Shown here: positions 19,163 through 28,622 of the stretch, piece after piece | Layout: each line of letters begins with the position of its first letter | Numbering within the stretch: position 1 is the first letter of the stretch | Assembly (NCBI RefSeq): GCF_000374305.1 | Contig: NZ_KB894103.1 | Span: 93,833 to 157,832, forward strand | Direction of reading: 5' to 3' | Source: Actinomadura flavalba DSM 45200 | GTDB taxonomy: Bacteria; Actinomycetota; Actinomycetes; Streptosporangiales; Streptosporangiaceae | DNA: 64,000 nucleotides | Made by a program: the position numbers and the translations under genes | The notes under the pieces: model-generated | Told to the model about the DNA's origin: nothing | Seen by the model: only the letters and a program-made list of their open reading frames with translations | Database searches by the model: none

Positions 19163-19807
19163 ATGCCCGAGTCCCCCGCCGTCACCGAGTTCGAGCGCCA
19201 GGTCGCCGTCCTGCTGGAGAAGGGCTACCCCGCGCTGACGGGACGCACGGACGAGGAGTTCGCCGCCGTGCTCGCCCCGCTCCGCGCCGTCGTGACCGGC
19301 CGCGACCTGCCGCCCGCCGCGCCGGGCCGGGCGCCGTTCGTGCTCGTCCCCGGCCGCGACCTGGCCCCCGCCGAACGGACGGTGCCGCTGCTCCGGCTGG
19401 CCCGGGGCCGCAAGCCCGGCCTCGTCGACCGGCACTACGCCGAGGGCGAGCTGCCCGCGTTCGTCCCGACCGAGCAGGCCCGGCCGCCCGGCGATCCGGC
19501 GCACGTGCTGTTCGACGCCGACCGGGGCGAGGAGTTCTGCGGCGCCGTGCCGAACGACGCGATGGCCGCCATCGCGGGCAAGGACCGCACGCTGCTCACG
19601 ATCGAGGAGGGCGTCGCGCTCGTCACGCAGTTCCCGGAGCTGCTGGAGAAGAACAAGTGCTTCTCGCTCGGCGGCTCGCGCTGCGGCGACCGCCGGGTGC
19701 CCGCCCTGTGGATCAGCGAGCGCGCGCCCAAGCTCGGCTGGTGCTGGGAGGGCAATCCGCACACCTGGCTCGGCATGGCGCACGCCGCCGGACGCGCGGC
19801 GGCGTGA
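19163..19807 (+). CDS. DUF5701-like hypothetical protein
   Basis: A 214-residue soluble protein with features I associate with the actinobacterial DUF5701 family: FERQVAVLLEKGYPALTG at the N-terminus, APFVLVPGRDLAPAERTVPLL in the first half, and LLTIEEGVALVTQFPELLEKNKCFSL, VPALWISERAPKLGWCWEGNPHTWLGMAHAAGR in the second. No catalytic motif is evident and the role is unknown. The ATG at 19163 follows GAGAGG by 8 nt and is preferred over an in-frame start at 19112. Its stop directly abuts the stop of the convergent Cys-rich gene. Confidence 0.8.
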   Translation: MPESPAVTEFERQVAVLLEKGYPALTGRTDEEFAAVLAPLRAVVTGRDLPPAAPGRAPFVLVPGRDLAPAERTVPLLRLARGRKPGLVDRHYAEGELPAFVPTEQARPPGDPAHVLFDADRGEEFCGAVPNDAMAAIAGKDRTLLTIEEGVALVTQFPELLEKNKCFSLGGSRCGDRRVPALWISERAPKLGWCWEGNPHTWLGMAHAAGRAAA

Positions 19808-20056
19808 TCACGGCCAGCGGTGCGTCGGCTCGCACGCCGGGACGTGGTGCGGGCGGTAGCACACCGTCGTGACGTGCTCGTCCTTGCAGGCGAGACAGAG
19901 GTAGGTCCGATGGCCGCGCCGTCCGCGCGCCCGGTTCGCGCAGGGCGGGCACACGCACGGCGACCAGCCGACGAGCACCCGCCCCGGTTCGAGCCGGTGC
20001 CCGTACGGGCAGGCGGACGGTGCGGCATCGAGGCTCTCGGTCTCCACGCACGTCAC
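19808..20056 (-). CDS. Small Cys-rich (zinc-ribbon-like) protein, 82 aa
   Basis: An 82-residue protein from a GTG start. Cysteines fall in pairs and near-pairs (CPYGHRL; CVCPPC; CLACKDEHVTTVC), interspersed with His, which suggests one or two structural zinc sites. I recognise no named family. It is convergent with the DUF5701-like gene without a gap, and 24 nt separate its start from the lipase stop. Confidence 0.65.
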   Translation of the reverse strand: MTCVETESLDAAPSACPYGHRLEPGRVLVGWSPCVCPPCANRARGRRGHRTYLCLACKDEHVTTVCYRPHHVPACEPTHRWP

Positions 20057-20080
20057 TCTAGTCGAACATATGAGCGAACG

Positions 20081-20950
20081 TCAGAACGGGAGCCCCCGCT
20101 CGCACGGCACCGGCTTCGGGTGCGCCGGGTCGAACGTGTTGCCGACGAGCGCGGCGACGGTGCCGCTGTAGGCGAGGCCGATGTGCCCGACCGTGTCGGC
20201 GGGGCAGCGGTCCTGGATCTCCAGGTTCGTCACGCCCGGTTCCCGGACGAACGAGACGCCGCGCGGCGTGACCAGCGCGTCCGACGTGGACGCGATGACC
20301 GTGTACGAGATGCCGGGCTGCGCGATCGGCCCGTCGTTGAGCCGCGCGATCGTCGGCGCTCCCGTCGTCAGCTCGGTGCAGGCGACGCAGCCGACCGCCG
20401 CCATGATCTCGTTGACCTGCTTCATGATGCCGAGCCGGTGCCCGAGATCGACGAGCCCGGCGAACGACGTGCCGTGCGTCGGCGGCGCGAGCGCGACGAC
20501 GCGGTCGATCTTGGCGGCCTGGCCGGGGATCTTCTTCGGCACGTACAGCGAGAGGAACCCGCCCTCGGAGTGCCCGACGACGTCGAGCTTGGCGGCGCCG
20601 GTGCGGGCCAGGATGCCGTCCATGATCCCCGCGACCTCGCGGGCGGACGCGTCGATCGCGTTGAGCCCGCCGACCGGGATCGGCGGCAGCGGCATCCCGT
20701 AGGTGGGCGCCCAGACGCAGTATCCGTCGGCGGCGAGCTGCGGGCCGAGCCGCAGGTAGTTGCCGGGGCCGTTGCCGCCCAGCCCGTGCAGGAGCAGGAC
20801 GGGCCGGGGATGCGCGGCCGACGGCCGGCAGCGGTCGTCGTTGAACCCGCCGCCCGGCGCGGCGGCGGACGCGGGCGGTGGCCCGGCGAGCGCGACGGCG
20901 AGCGCCGCGACCGCGAGGAGCAGGAGAGTACGGAACGAGCGGAGGAGCAT
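20081..20950 (-). CDS. Secreted alpha/beta-hydrolase lipase
   Basis: A 289-residue precursor starting at ATG 20950, which follows GGAGG by 5 nt. A Sec-type signal peptide with a long hydrophobic core (LLLLAVAALAVALAG) ends near the ASA-A site at about residue 30. The mature enzyme has the oxyanion-hole region LLLHGLGGNG, the nucleophile elbow GHSEGG with Ser128, and a late TVGHIGLAYS segment likely to hold the catalytic His. This fits the LipA/EstA-type triacylglycerol lipase group of Streptomyces and relatives. It is divergent from a TetR regulator across a short A/T-rich gap with direct repeats. Confidence 0.88.
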   Translation of the reverse strand: MLLRSFRTLLLLAVAALAVALAGPPPASAAAPGGGFNDDRCRPSAAHPRPVLLLHGLGGNGPGNYLRLGPQLAADGYCVWAPTYGMPLPPIPVGGLNAIDASAREVAGIMDGILARTGAAKLDVVGHSEGGFLSLYVPKKIPGQAAKIDRVVALAPPTHGTSFAGLVDLGHRLGIMKQVNEIMAAVGCVACTELTTGAPTIARLNDGPIAQPGISYTVIASTSDALVTPRGVSFVREPGVTNLEIQDRCPADTVGHIGLAYSGTVAALVGNTFDPAHPKPVPCERGLPF

Positions 20951-20997
20951 CGTGGCCTCCACGGGAGAGGGTGGGAGCCTCGATTACAACACGGCAT

Positions 20998-21029
20998 CTT
21001 GTTCATAACTAGGAACCTTGTTGATAACT
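20998..21029. promoter_or_regulatory. Direct repeats in the lipase/TetR divergent promoter
   Basis: CTTGTTCATAACT (20998-21010) and CTTGTTGATAACT (21017-21029) are 13-bp direct repeats with one mismatch, 19 bp apart. Within them GTTC and GAAC also face each other (21001-21016). The spacing of about two helical turns and the location between a regulator and its probable target suggest an operator. Confidence 0.55.
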
Positions 21030-21062
21030 GGCGCGCCGCGTGTTCACCGGTAAATTCGAGGG

Positions 21063-21734
21063 ATGAGCCACGCGCAGGCGGAACCGCCCGCCCCCAAGTC
21101 CCCGCAGCGGCGGCGCATCCGTGGCCTGGACGCCGAGCAGCGCCGCGCCGAGCGCCGCGAACGGCTGCTCGACTCCGCGCTGGAACTGTTCGCGGGCCAG
21201 GGCTACCCCAACACCTCGATCGAGCAGCTCTGCCAGCACGCCTACGTCGGCACCAAGGGCTTCTACGAGATCTTCGAGAGCCGCGAGGACTGCTACCTCG
21301 CGCTGCTGCGCCGCACCACCGAGCACCTGAAGACCCGCATGACCGAGCGGCTGGCCACGGTCACCGGCGACCGCGAGGACGCCGAGCACGCGCTGCTGTC
21401 GGCGCTCGCGCACGCCCTCATCGACGACCCCCGCATCGCCGCCGTCACGTTCGGGCAGGGCGTCGCGGTCTCCCCCGCCGTCGAACGCCAGCGCCGCGAG
21501 AACCGCCGCTGGGCGGCCTCCTTCGTGGAGGCGCTCTGGCGGTCCCAGGGCCTCGCCCCGGCGCCCCCGGCCGCCCGCAGCGCCGCGATCGGCCTCATCG
21601 GCGGCCTCTTCGACCTCATCGCCGACTGGCTGCTGGACGCCGACCCCGCCGACCCGGCCGCGACCGACGCCCTCATCACCGCGCTGACGGCCTTCTACGC
21701 CGCCGTCCGCACCGGCGTCGCCGCCCGGCCCTGA
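21063..21734 (+). CDS. TetR-family transcriptional regulator
   Basis: A 223-residue regulator with a typical TetR N-terminal DNA-binding domain: RRERLLDSALELFAGQGYPNTSIEQLCQHAYVGTKGFYEIFESREDCYLALL, where the recognition helix is VGTKGFYEIF. The C-terminal ligand domain is divergent, and no inducer can be inferred. A TAAATT box at 21051-21056 ends 6 nt before the ATG, suggesting a leaderless transcript. The divergent lipase gene and the direct repeats between them make the lipase the likely target. It converges on the polyprenyl synthase of the encapsulin operon. Confidence 0.9.
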   Translation: MSHAQAEPPAPKSPQRRRIRGLDAEQRRAERRERLLDSALELFAGQGYPNTSIEQLCQHAYVGTKGFYEIFESREDCYLALLRRTTEHLKTRMTERLATVTGDREDAEHALLSALAHALIDDPRIAAVTFGQGVAVSPAVERQRRENRRWAASFVEALWRSQGLAPAPPAARSAAIGLIGGLFDLIADWLLDADPADPAATDALITALTAFYAAVRTGVAARP

Positions 21735-21757
21735 GACCGCGCGGCGACACCGGACCT

Positions 21758-22792
21758 TCAGTGGTCGCGGTGGACGAGACGGTCCGCGAGGAGCGTCAGT
21801 TCGTGCAGCGGCGCCGGAGGCGCGCCCACCTCGGCCAGCTCGGCCAGCGCCTCGGCCCGCAGCTCGCCGGTGCGGGCGACGGCCCAGGCCCGCCCGCCCG
21901 CCTGCTCGACCAGGACGGCCGCGCGGGCGGCGTCGTCCGGGGTGAGCGGTTCGGAGCCGTGGTACAGCTCGGCCAGCGCCGCCGACGCCGGGGTCTCCGC
22001 GTTCAGCGCCGCCACGACCGGCAGGGACTTCTTGCGCCGGACCAGGTCGGCGTGCACCGCCTTGCCCGTCACCGCCGGGTCGCCCCAGATGCCGAGCCGG
22101 TCGTCCGCGATCTGGAACGCCAGCCCGAGCCGGTCACCGAACCGGCGCAGATGCGTGACGCGGGCGGGATCGCCGCCCCCGAAGATCGCGCCGAGCGCGC
22201 ACGCGGCGCCGATCAGCGCGCCGGTCTTCTTCGCCGCCATCGCCTGGCACTCCGCGAGCGTCACGTCGGTGCGCTCCTCGAACGACACGTCCGCGCACTG
22301 GCCCTCGACCAGCTCGCGGACCGCGCGGCCGAACGTGCGGACGGCGGCGCCCCCGACCTCGTCGGCGGCCAGCCCCTCGGTCGCGCAGGCCAGCAGCGCG
22401 TCACCCGCCAGGATCGCCGCGTTGGCGCCGAACAGCGTCCACGCGGTCGGGCGGTGCCGGCGGGTGACGTCGCCGTCCATCACGTCGTCGTGCAGCAGCG
22501 AGAAGTTGTGCGCCAGCTCGATCGCGACGGCCGCCGGGAGGGCGTCCGCCGCGTCCGCGCCGACGGCCTCGGCCGACAGCAGCGCCAGCGTCGGGCGCAG
22601 CGCCTTGCCCGCCGGGGCCGACGCGGGACGGTCCAGCTCGTCCCGCCAGCCGAAGTGGTACTCGGCGATGCGCCGCATCTCCCCCGACAGTTCCCCGACC
22701 GCCGCCCGCAGGGCGGGGTCGAGCAGGGCGCGGCTCCAGGCCAGGACGTCGGGCACGGACCGTCCGGCGGTCGTCTCCGGTGCGGCGGACAT
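21758..22792 (-). CDS. Polyprenyl diphosphate synthase, probable encapsulin cargo
   Basis: A 344-residue trans-isoprenyl diphosphate synthase. The first Asp-rich motif DDVMD is at 102-106, followed by the chain-binding HRPTAW. The second Asp-rich region is QIADDRLG (D230, D231). It should condense isopentenyl diphosphate onto an allylic diphosphate; the product length cannot be read safely. ATG 22792 follows AGAGG and lies only 11 nt after the stop of a family 2B encapsulin, so it is the third gene of that operon. Prenyl synthases and terpene cyclases are known cargo types for family 2B shells. The N-terminal extension before the fold is short (about 15 residues), so the loading signal is not obvious. 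Confidence 0.93.
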   Translation of the reverse strand: MSAAPETTAGRSVPDVLAWSRALLDPALRAAVGELSGEMRRIAEYHFGWRDELDRPASAPAGKALRPTLALLSAEAVGADAADALPAAVAIELAHNFSLLHDDVMDGDVTRRHRPTAWTLFGANAAILAGDALLACATEGLAADEVGGAAVRTFGRAVRELVEGQCADVSFEERTDVTLAECQAMAAKKTGALIGAACALGAIFGGGDPARVTHLRRFGDRLGLAFQIADDRLGIWGDPAVTGKAVHADLVRRKKSLPVVAALNAETPASAALAELYHGSEPLTPDDAARAAVLVEQAGGRAWAVARTGELRAEALAELAEVGAPPAPLHELTLLADRLVHRDH

Positions 22793-22803
22793 GGTGGTTC
22801 CTC

Positions 22804-24174
22804 TCAGGAAGCGATCTCGACGTTCTCCAGGACGCCCAGGGCGTCGGGGACCAGCACGGCGGCGGAGTAGTAGGCGCTGACCAGGTAGGACAGGATCGCC
22901 TTGTCGTCCACGCCCATGAACCGCACCGACAGGCCGGGCTCGACCTCGTCGGGGACGCCCGTGCGGCGCAGGCCGACGACGCCCTGCTCGGACTCCCCCG
23001 TCCGCAGCACCAGGATCGAGCTGGTGCCGCCCGCGCTGACCGGGATCTTGTCGCAGGGCAGGATCGGGACGCCGCGCCAGCCCTGGAACGTCCGGCCCTC
23101 GTGCGGGACCGGCTCGGGATAGACGCCGCGCCGGGTGCACTCGCGGCCGAACGCCGCGATGGCGCGCGGGTGGGCGAGGAAGAACCGCGAGCCGCGCCGC
23201 CGCGACAGCAGCTCGTCCAGGTCGTCGGGGGTGGGCGGGCCGGTGCGGGTGGAGATGCGCTGCCGCAGGTCGGCGTTGTGCAGCAGGCCGAAGTCGCGGT
23301 CGTTGACCAGGTCGTGCTCCTGGCGTTCGCGCAGCGCCTCGATCGTCAGCCGGAGCTGCTCGCGGGTCTGGTCGTGGGGGCCGTTGTAGAGGTCGGCGAC
23401 GCGGGTGTGGACGCGCAGCCGCGTCTGCGCGGCACTCAGCTCGTACTCGCGCGGCGAGCCCTCATAGTCGACGTAGGTGCCGGGCAGCAGGGCCTCGCCG
23501 TCGTGCCCGGACGCCAGCTCGATCGCCGCCTCCCCCTGCCGGTTGCTGGGCGGGCGCGGCGCGTTGCGGTACTCCTCCAGGTGGTCGCGCAGCCCGGGGT
23601 GCCGGGCGGCCAGGTCCGCGACGGCCGACGCGGGCAGCGCCAGCACGGTCGCCGGGGTGACGGCCCGGACGGTGCGGTCCCAGGCGGGGCTGCCGCCGAG
23701 CAGCGCGGCCTCACCGGCGAACCGGCCGTCGGCCAGCACGCCGAGCGACGCCTCGCCGCCGTACTCACCGGCGCGGACCTGCTCGACCTTGCCGTGGGCG
23801 ATGAGGTAGACCTCGTCCACCGGGGCGCCCGCCGTGGCCAGCGGCTGGCCGGGCGCGTACTCGCGCTGGACGCACCGGTCAGCGAGCGCGGCGAGCGCGT
23901 CGGCGTCGCCGAAACCGCGCAGCGGCGGCAGCTCGGTCAGCTCGGCGGGGACGACGCGGACGAACGCGCCGGTGGCGACGAACGTCACCAGGCCGTCACC
24001 GACGGTGTAGGACAGCCGCCGGTTGACGCGGTAGGTGCCGCCGCGCGTCTCCACCCAGGGCAGCGCCCCGAGCAGCCACCGCGGCGTGATCGCCTGCATG
24101 AGCGGGCGGGTCTTGGTGGTGGTCGCCAGATTGCGCGCGGCGGAGGTCGACAGGGACAACTGGTGCTCGGTCAC
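22804..24174 (-). CDS. Family 2B encapsulin shell protein A with inserted CNB-like domain
   Basis: A 456-residue HK97-fold shell protein. The N-terminus SLSTSAARNLATTTKT and the C-terminal half (PTPDDLDELL, FFLAHPRAIAAFGREC, WRGVPILPCDKIPV, GESEQGVVGL, GLSVRFMG, AYYSAAVLVPDAL) match family 2 encapsulins. Residues about 80-190 form a cyclic-nucleotide-binding-like domain inserted in the shell fold, which defines subfamily 2B: HGKVEQVRAGEYGG, LGVLADGRFAGEAALL and VRAVTPATVLAL. The phosphate-binding cassette keeps Gly134-Glu135, but the usual Arg-Ser is Trp-Asp. A GTG at 24174 is used by homology to its paralogue. It sits between shell protein B and the prenyl synthase. Confidence 0.93.
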   Translation of the reverse strand: MTEHQLSLSTSAARNLATTTKTRPLMQAITPRWLLGALPWVETRGGTYRVNRRLSYTVGDGLVTFVATGAFVRVVPAELTELPPLRGFGDADALAALADRCVQREYAPGQPLATAGAPVDEVYLIAHGKVEQVRAGEYGGEASLGVLADGRFAGEAALLGGSPAWDRTVRAVTPATVLALPASAVADLAARHPGLRDHLEEYRNAPRPPSNRQGEAAIELASGHDGEALLPGTYVDYEGSPREYELSAAQTRLRVHTRVADLYNGPHDQTREQLRLTIEALRERQEHDLVNDRDFGLLHNADLRQRISTRTGPPTPDDLDELLSRRRGSRFFLAHPRAIAAFGRECTRRGVYPEPVPHEGRTFQGWRGVPILPCDKIPVSAGGTSSILVLRTGESEQGVVGLRRTGVPDEVEPGLSVRFMGVDDKAILSYLVSAYYSAAVLVPDALGVLENVEIAS

Positions 24175-24213
24175 GGGTCACCGTCCTTGCGGGGAGAGGC
24201 GGGCGGGTCGAGC

Positions 24214-25602
<1,389 letters not shown>

Positions 25603-25680
25603 GTTCACACCGCCGATTCCGTGTAGGAGGAGGGGATCCTCAGTGGTGACGTGGCCGCGCCGGGGGGCGCGGTGCACGCT

Positions 25681-25730
25681 GTGTGGGCGTGCGATCACAG
25701 GCGACACTACCGACCGTGATGACGGGATCA
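25681..25730 (-). promoter_or_regulatory. Inverted repeat upstream of the encapsulin operon
   Basis: GTGAT (25715-25719) and ATCAC (25726-25730) form a perfect dyad around GACGGG, about 115 bp upstream of shell B. A second copy of TCACA at 25694-25698 faces TGTGG at 25681-25685. These resemble CRP/FNR-family half sites, but the spacing is two bases wider than the classical TGTGA-N6-TCACA, so CRP binding is uncertain. The location fits the encapsulin promoter. Confidence 0.4.
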
Positions 25731-25805
25731 CAATAGAAGGTTTCCCTCACCTCCCGGAGCACTTTCGTCACCCCGCCCGCACTGGCGACCTCCGTCCCCG
25801 GAGGC

Positions 25806-27158
25806 TCAGCGGCGGCGCAGTCCGAGCCCGATCGGCTCGGGCGCGTCGGGGCGTCCGGCGAGGTGGATGGGGACGCGGGCCGTCTCGGGGATGCGGCCGA
25901 GCGGGACGAGCGCGACGGCGGCGGCCAGCATCAGGTAGAACGCGGGAACGTCGTTGGAGCCGGTCAGCTCGATGAGCGAGCCGACCAGGACGGCGGCCGT
26001 CCCGCCGAACAGCGACGTGGACACGTTGTAGCCGATGGCGAAGGCGCCGTAGCGGACCTCGGTGGGGAACATCGCCGGGAACGTCGCGCCGACGACGGCG
26101 AGCATGAGCACGAGCAGCCCGCCGATGATCGTGTATCCGGCGGCGACGCCGAGCCAGTGGTCGGTCTGCATGAGCCGGAACGCGGGCCACGACAGCAGCA
26201 GGAACCCGACGGCGGCGGTGCGCAGCAGCGGTTTGCGGCCGATGCGGTCCGACAGGGCGCCGAGCGGCAGGATGACCGTCAGCATGACGAGTTCGACGCC
26301 GATCGTGATGAGCTGCGCGGTGATCTCGGCGGTGCCGAGGAAGTCGATGAGGTAGCTCGGCATGAACGTCAGCAGCGTGTAGTCCGCGACGTTGAGCAGG
26401 ACGACGATGCCGATGAGCCGCAGCACCGTCGCGCGGTGGCGCAGCAGGACCTCCTTCAGCGGCGAGCGCGCCTTGGTGCCGGTGGCCTCCATCCGGCGGA
26501 ACTCGGGGGTGTCCTCGATGCGGCTGCGCACGTAGAGGCCGACCGCGCCGAGCGGCAGCGCGAGCAGGAACGGCAGCCGCCAGCCCCAGTCGCGCATGGC
26601 CGCGTCACCGAGGACGAGCTGGGTGAGCAGGACGAGCCCGGCGCCGCAGACGTATCCGGCGAGCGTGCCGAATTCCAGGAAGCTGCCGAAGAAACCGCGC
26701 CGGGTCGTCGGCGCGTACTCCGCGATCATCGTGGCGGCGCCGCCGTACTCGCCGCCGGTCGAGAACCCCTGGACGAGCCGGACCAGCAGCAGGGCGACCG
26801 GCGCGAACCAGCCGATCGTCGCGTACCCGGGCAGAATCCCGATGACGAACGTCGAGCCCGACATGAGGATGATCGTGATCGCGAGGACGCGCTTGCGGCC
26901 GATGCGGTCACCGAGCGGCCCGAAGAACAGGCTGCCGAACGGGCGGGCGAGGAAGGCGGCGGCGATCATCGCGAAGGACCGCAGGGTCGCGCCGCCGCCG
27001 TCGTCCGGCGGGAAGAACACGGTGCCGACGATCGCCGTCACGACGCCCGCGCTGAACACGCCGAAGTCGAACCACTCCACGGCGTTGCCCAGCGCGGACG
27101 CCAGGACGGCCTTGCGGACCGTCCGCTCGTCGGGCCGGGGTGCGACGTCGGTGCTCAC
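25806..27158 (-). CDS. MFS transporter, metabolite:H+ symporter (MHS) type, copy 1
   Basis: A 450-residue 12-helix transporter of the MHS/ProP-like branch. Visible family features are RKAVLASALGNAVEWFDFGVFSA near the N-terminus, the inter-helix 2-3 loop GDRIGRKRVL, RLVQGFSTGGEYGGAATMIAEYAPTTRRGF, RSRIEDTPEFRRME and, in the second half, GALSDRIGRKPLL. Family members move proline, betaine, citrate, shikimate and related compounds with protons; the ligand is not evident. The GTG at 27158 is the start nearest the conserved region. It is followed downstream by the encapsulin promoter and preceded by a near-identical paralogue. Confidence 0.88.
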   Translation of the reverse strand: MSTDVAPRPDERTVRKAVLASALGNAVEWFDFGVFSAGVVTAIVGTVFFPPDDGGGATLRSFAMIAAAFLARPFGSLFFGPLGDRIGRKRVLAITIILMSGSTFVIGILPGYATIGWFAPVALLLVRLVQGFSTGGEYGGAATMIAEYAPTTRRGFFGSFLEFGTLAGYVCGAGLVLLTQLVLGDAAMRDWGWRLPFLLALPLGAVGLYVRSRIEDTPEFRRMEATGTKARSPLKEVLLRHRATVLRLIGIVVLLNVADYTLLTFMPSYLIDFLGTAEITAQLITIGVELVMLTVILPLGALSDRIGRKPLLRTAAVGFLLLSWPAFRLMQTDHWLGVAAGYTIIGGLLVLMLAVVGATFPAMFPTEVRYGAFAIGYNVSTSLFGGTAAVLVGSLIELTGSNDVPAFYLMLAAAVALVPLGRIPETARVPIHLAGRPDAPEPIGLGLRRR

Positions 27159-27211
27159 GGGCGCGGTGATTCCCGCAAGATCGACTTCGTTAACTCTCCG
27201 CGCGGGAAAGG

Positions 27212-28573
27212 CTACCCGGCGCGGCGGCGCAGCCCCTCCGGCGCGGGCGCGTCCGGCTCGCCCGCCCGGTCGATCGGCACGCCCGCCGTCTCGCGCAGCG
27301 TCAGCAGCGGGACGAGCGCGATCAGCGCGGCGAGCATCAGATAGAACGCCGGGACGTCGTTGGACCCGGTGACGCTGATCAGCGACCCCACCACGACGGC
27401 CGCCGTCCCGCCGAACAGCGACGTGGAGACGTTGTAGCCGATCGCGAACGCCCCGTACCGGACCCGCGTCGGGAACATCGCCGGGAACGTCGCGCCGATC
27501 ACCGCCTGCATCGGCACCAGCAGTCCGCCGATGAGCGCGTATCCGGCGGCGACGCCGAGCCAGTGGTCGGTCTGCATGAGCCGGAACGCGGGCCACGACA
27601 GCAGCAGGAACCCGAACGCGACGAACAGCAGCAGCGGCTTGCGGCCGACGCGGTCCGACAGCGCGCCGAGCGGCACGATCACCGTGATCATCGCCAGTTC
27701 CACGCCGATCGTGATGAGCTGCGCGGTCACCTCGCTGACGCCCAGGTCGTCGATCAGGTACGACGGCATGAACGTCAGCAGCGTGTAGACGCCGACGTTC
27801 AGCAGGATGACGATGCAGATGAGCCGCAGGATCGTCCGCCAGTGCCCGGTGAGCGTCTCGCGGACCGGTGTGCGCGCCTTCTCGCCGCGCTCCTCCATCC
27901 GGCGGAACTCGGGGGTGTCCTCGATGCGGCTGCGGATGAACAGGCCGACGATGCCGAGCGGCAGCGCGAGCAGGAACGGGATGCGCCAGCCCCAGGCGTG
28001 CATGGCGTCGTCGCCCAGGACGAGCTGGACGGTGAGGACGAGCGCGGCCCCGGCCGCGTATCCGGCCAGCGTGCCGAACTCCAGGAAGCTGCCGAAGAAG
28101 CCCCGGCGGCGCGTCGGCGCGTACTCGGCGATCATCGTGGCGGCGCCGCCGTACTCGCCGCCCGTCGAGAACCCCTGGACGAGCCGGACCAGCAGCAGCG
28201 CCAGCGGGGCGAACCACCCGATCGTCGAGTATCCCGGCAGAATCCCGATGACGAACGTCGAACCCGACATCAGCATGATCGTGATCGCCAGCACGCGCTT
28301 GCGTCCGATGCGGTCACCGAGCGGCCCGAAGAACAGGCCGCCGAACGGACGCGCCAGGAACGCCGCCGCGATCATCGCGAACGACCGGAGCGTCGCGCCG
28401 CCGCCGTCGTCGGGCGGGAAGAACACCGTGCCGACGATGGCGGTCACCACCCCGGCGCTGAATACGCCGAAGTCGAACCACTCCACGGCGTTGCCCATCG
28501 CCGAGGCCAGGACGGCCTTGCGGACCGTCCGCTCGTCGGGCTCGTGATCGGGGGGATCGGGCGCCTTGGTCAT
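27212..28573 (-). CDS. MFS transporter, metabolite:H+ symporter (MHS) type, copy 2
   Basis: A 453-residue paralogue of the next gene downstream. Long stretches are identical between the two, including WFDFGVFSAGVV, FFPPDDGGGATLRSFAM, the GDRIGRKRVLAIT loop, EYGGAATMIAEYAPT and SRIEDTPEFRRME. The differences cluster in the central loop and the helix 7-12 region. The pair is clearly a tandem duplication, 53 bp apart. ATG 28573 opens MTKAPDPPDHEPDERTVRKAV, directly before the conserved start. Different substrates or differential expression would explain keeping both; neither can be seen here. Confidence 0.88.
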   Translation of the reverse strand: MTKAPDPPDHEPDERTVRKAVLASAMGNAVEWFDFGVFSAGVVTAIVGTVFFPPDDGGGATLRSFAMIAAAFLARPFGGLFFGPLGDRIGRKRVLAITIMLMSGSTFVIGILPGYSTIGWFAPLALLLVRLVQGFSTGGEYGGAATMIAEYAPTRRRGFFGSFLEFGTLAGYAAGAALVLTVQLVLGDDAMHAWGWRIPFLLALPLGIVGLFIRSRIEDTPEFRRMEERGEKARTPVRETLTGHWRTILRLICIVILLNVGVYTLLTFMPSYLIDDLGVSEVTAQLITIGVELAMITVIVPLGALSDRVGRKPLLLFVAFGFLLLSWPAFRLMQTDHWLGVAAGYALIGGLLVPMQAVIGATFPAMFPTRVRYGAFAIGYNVSTSLFGGTAAVVVGSLISVTGSNDVPAFYLMLAALIALVPLLTLRETAGVPIDRAGEPDAPAPEGLRRRAG

Positions 28574-28622
28574 GCGCCGCTCGATCCCCCGGGATCGAAC
28601 GGGTTTAACTACCGCGGGGGGC

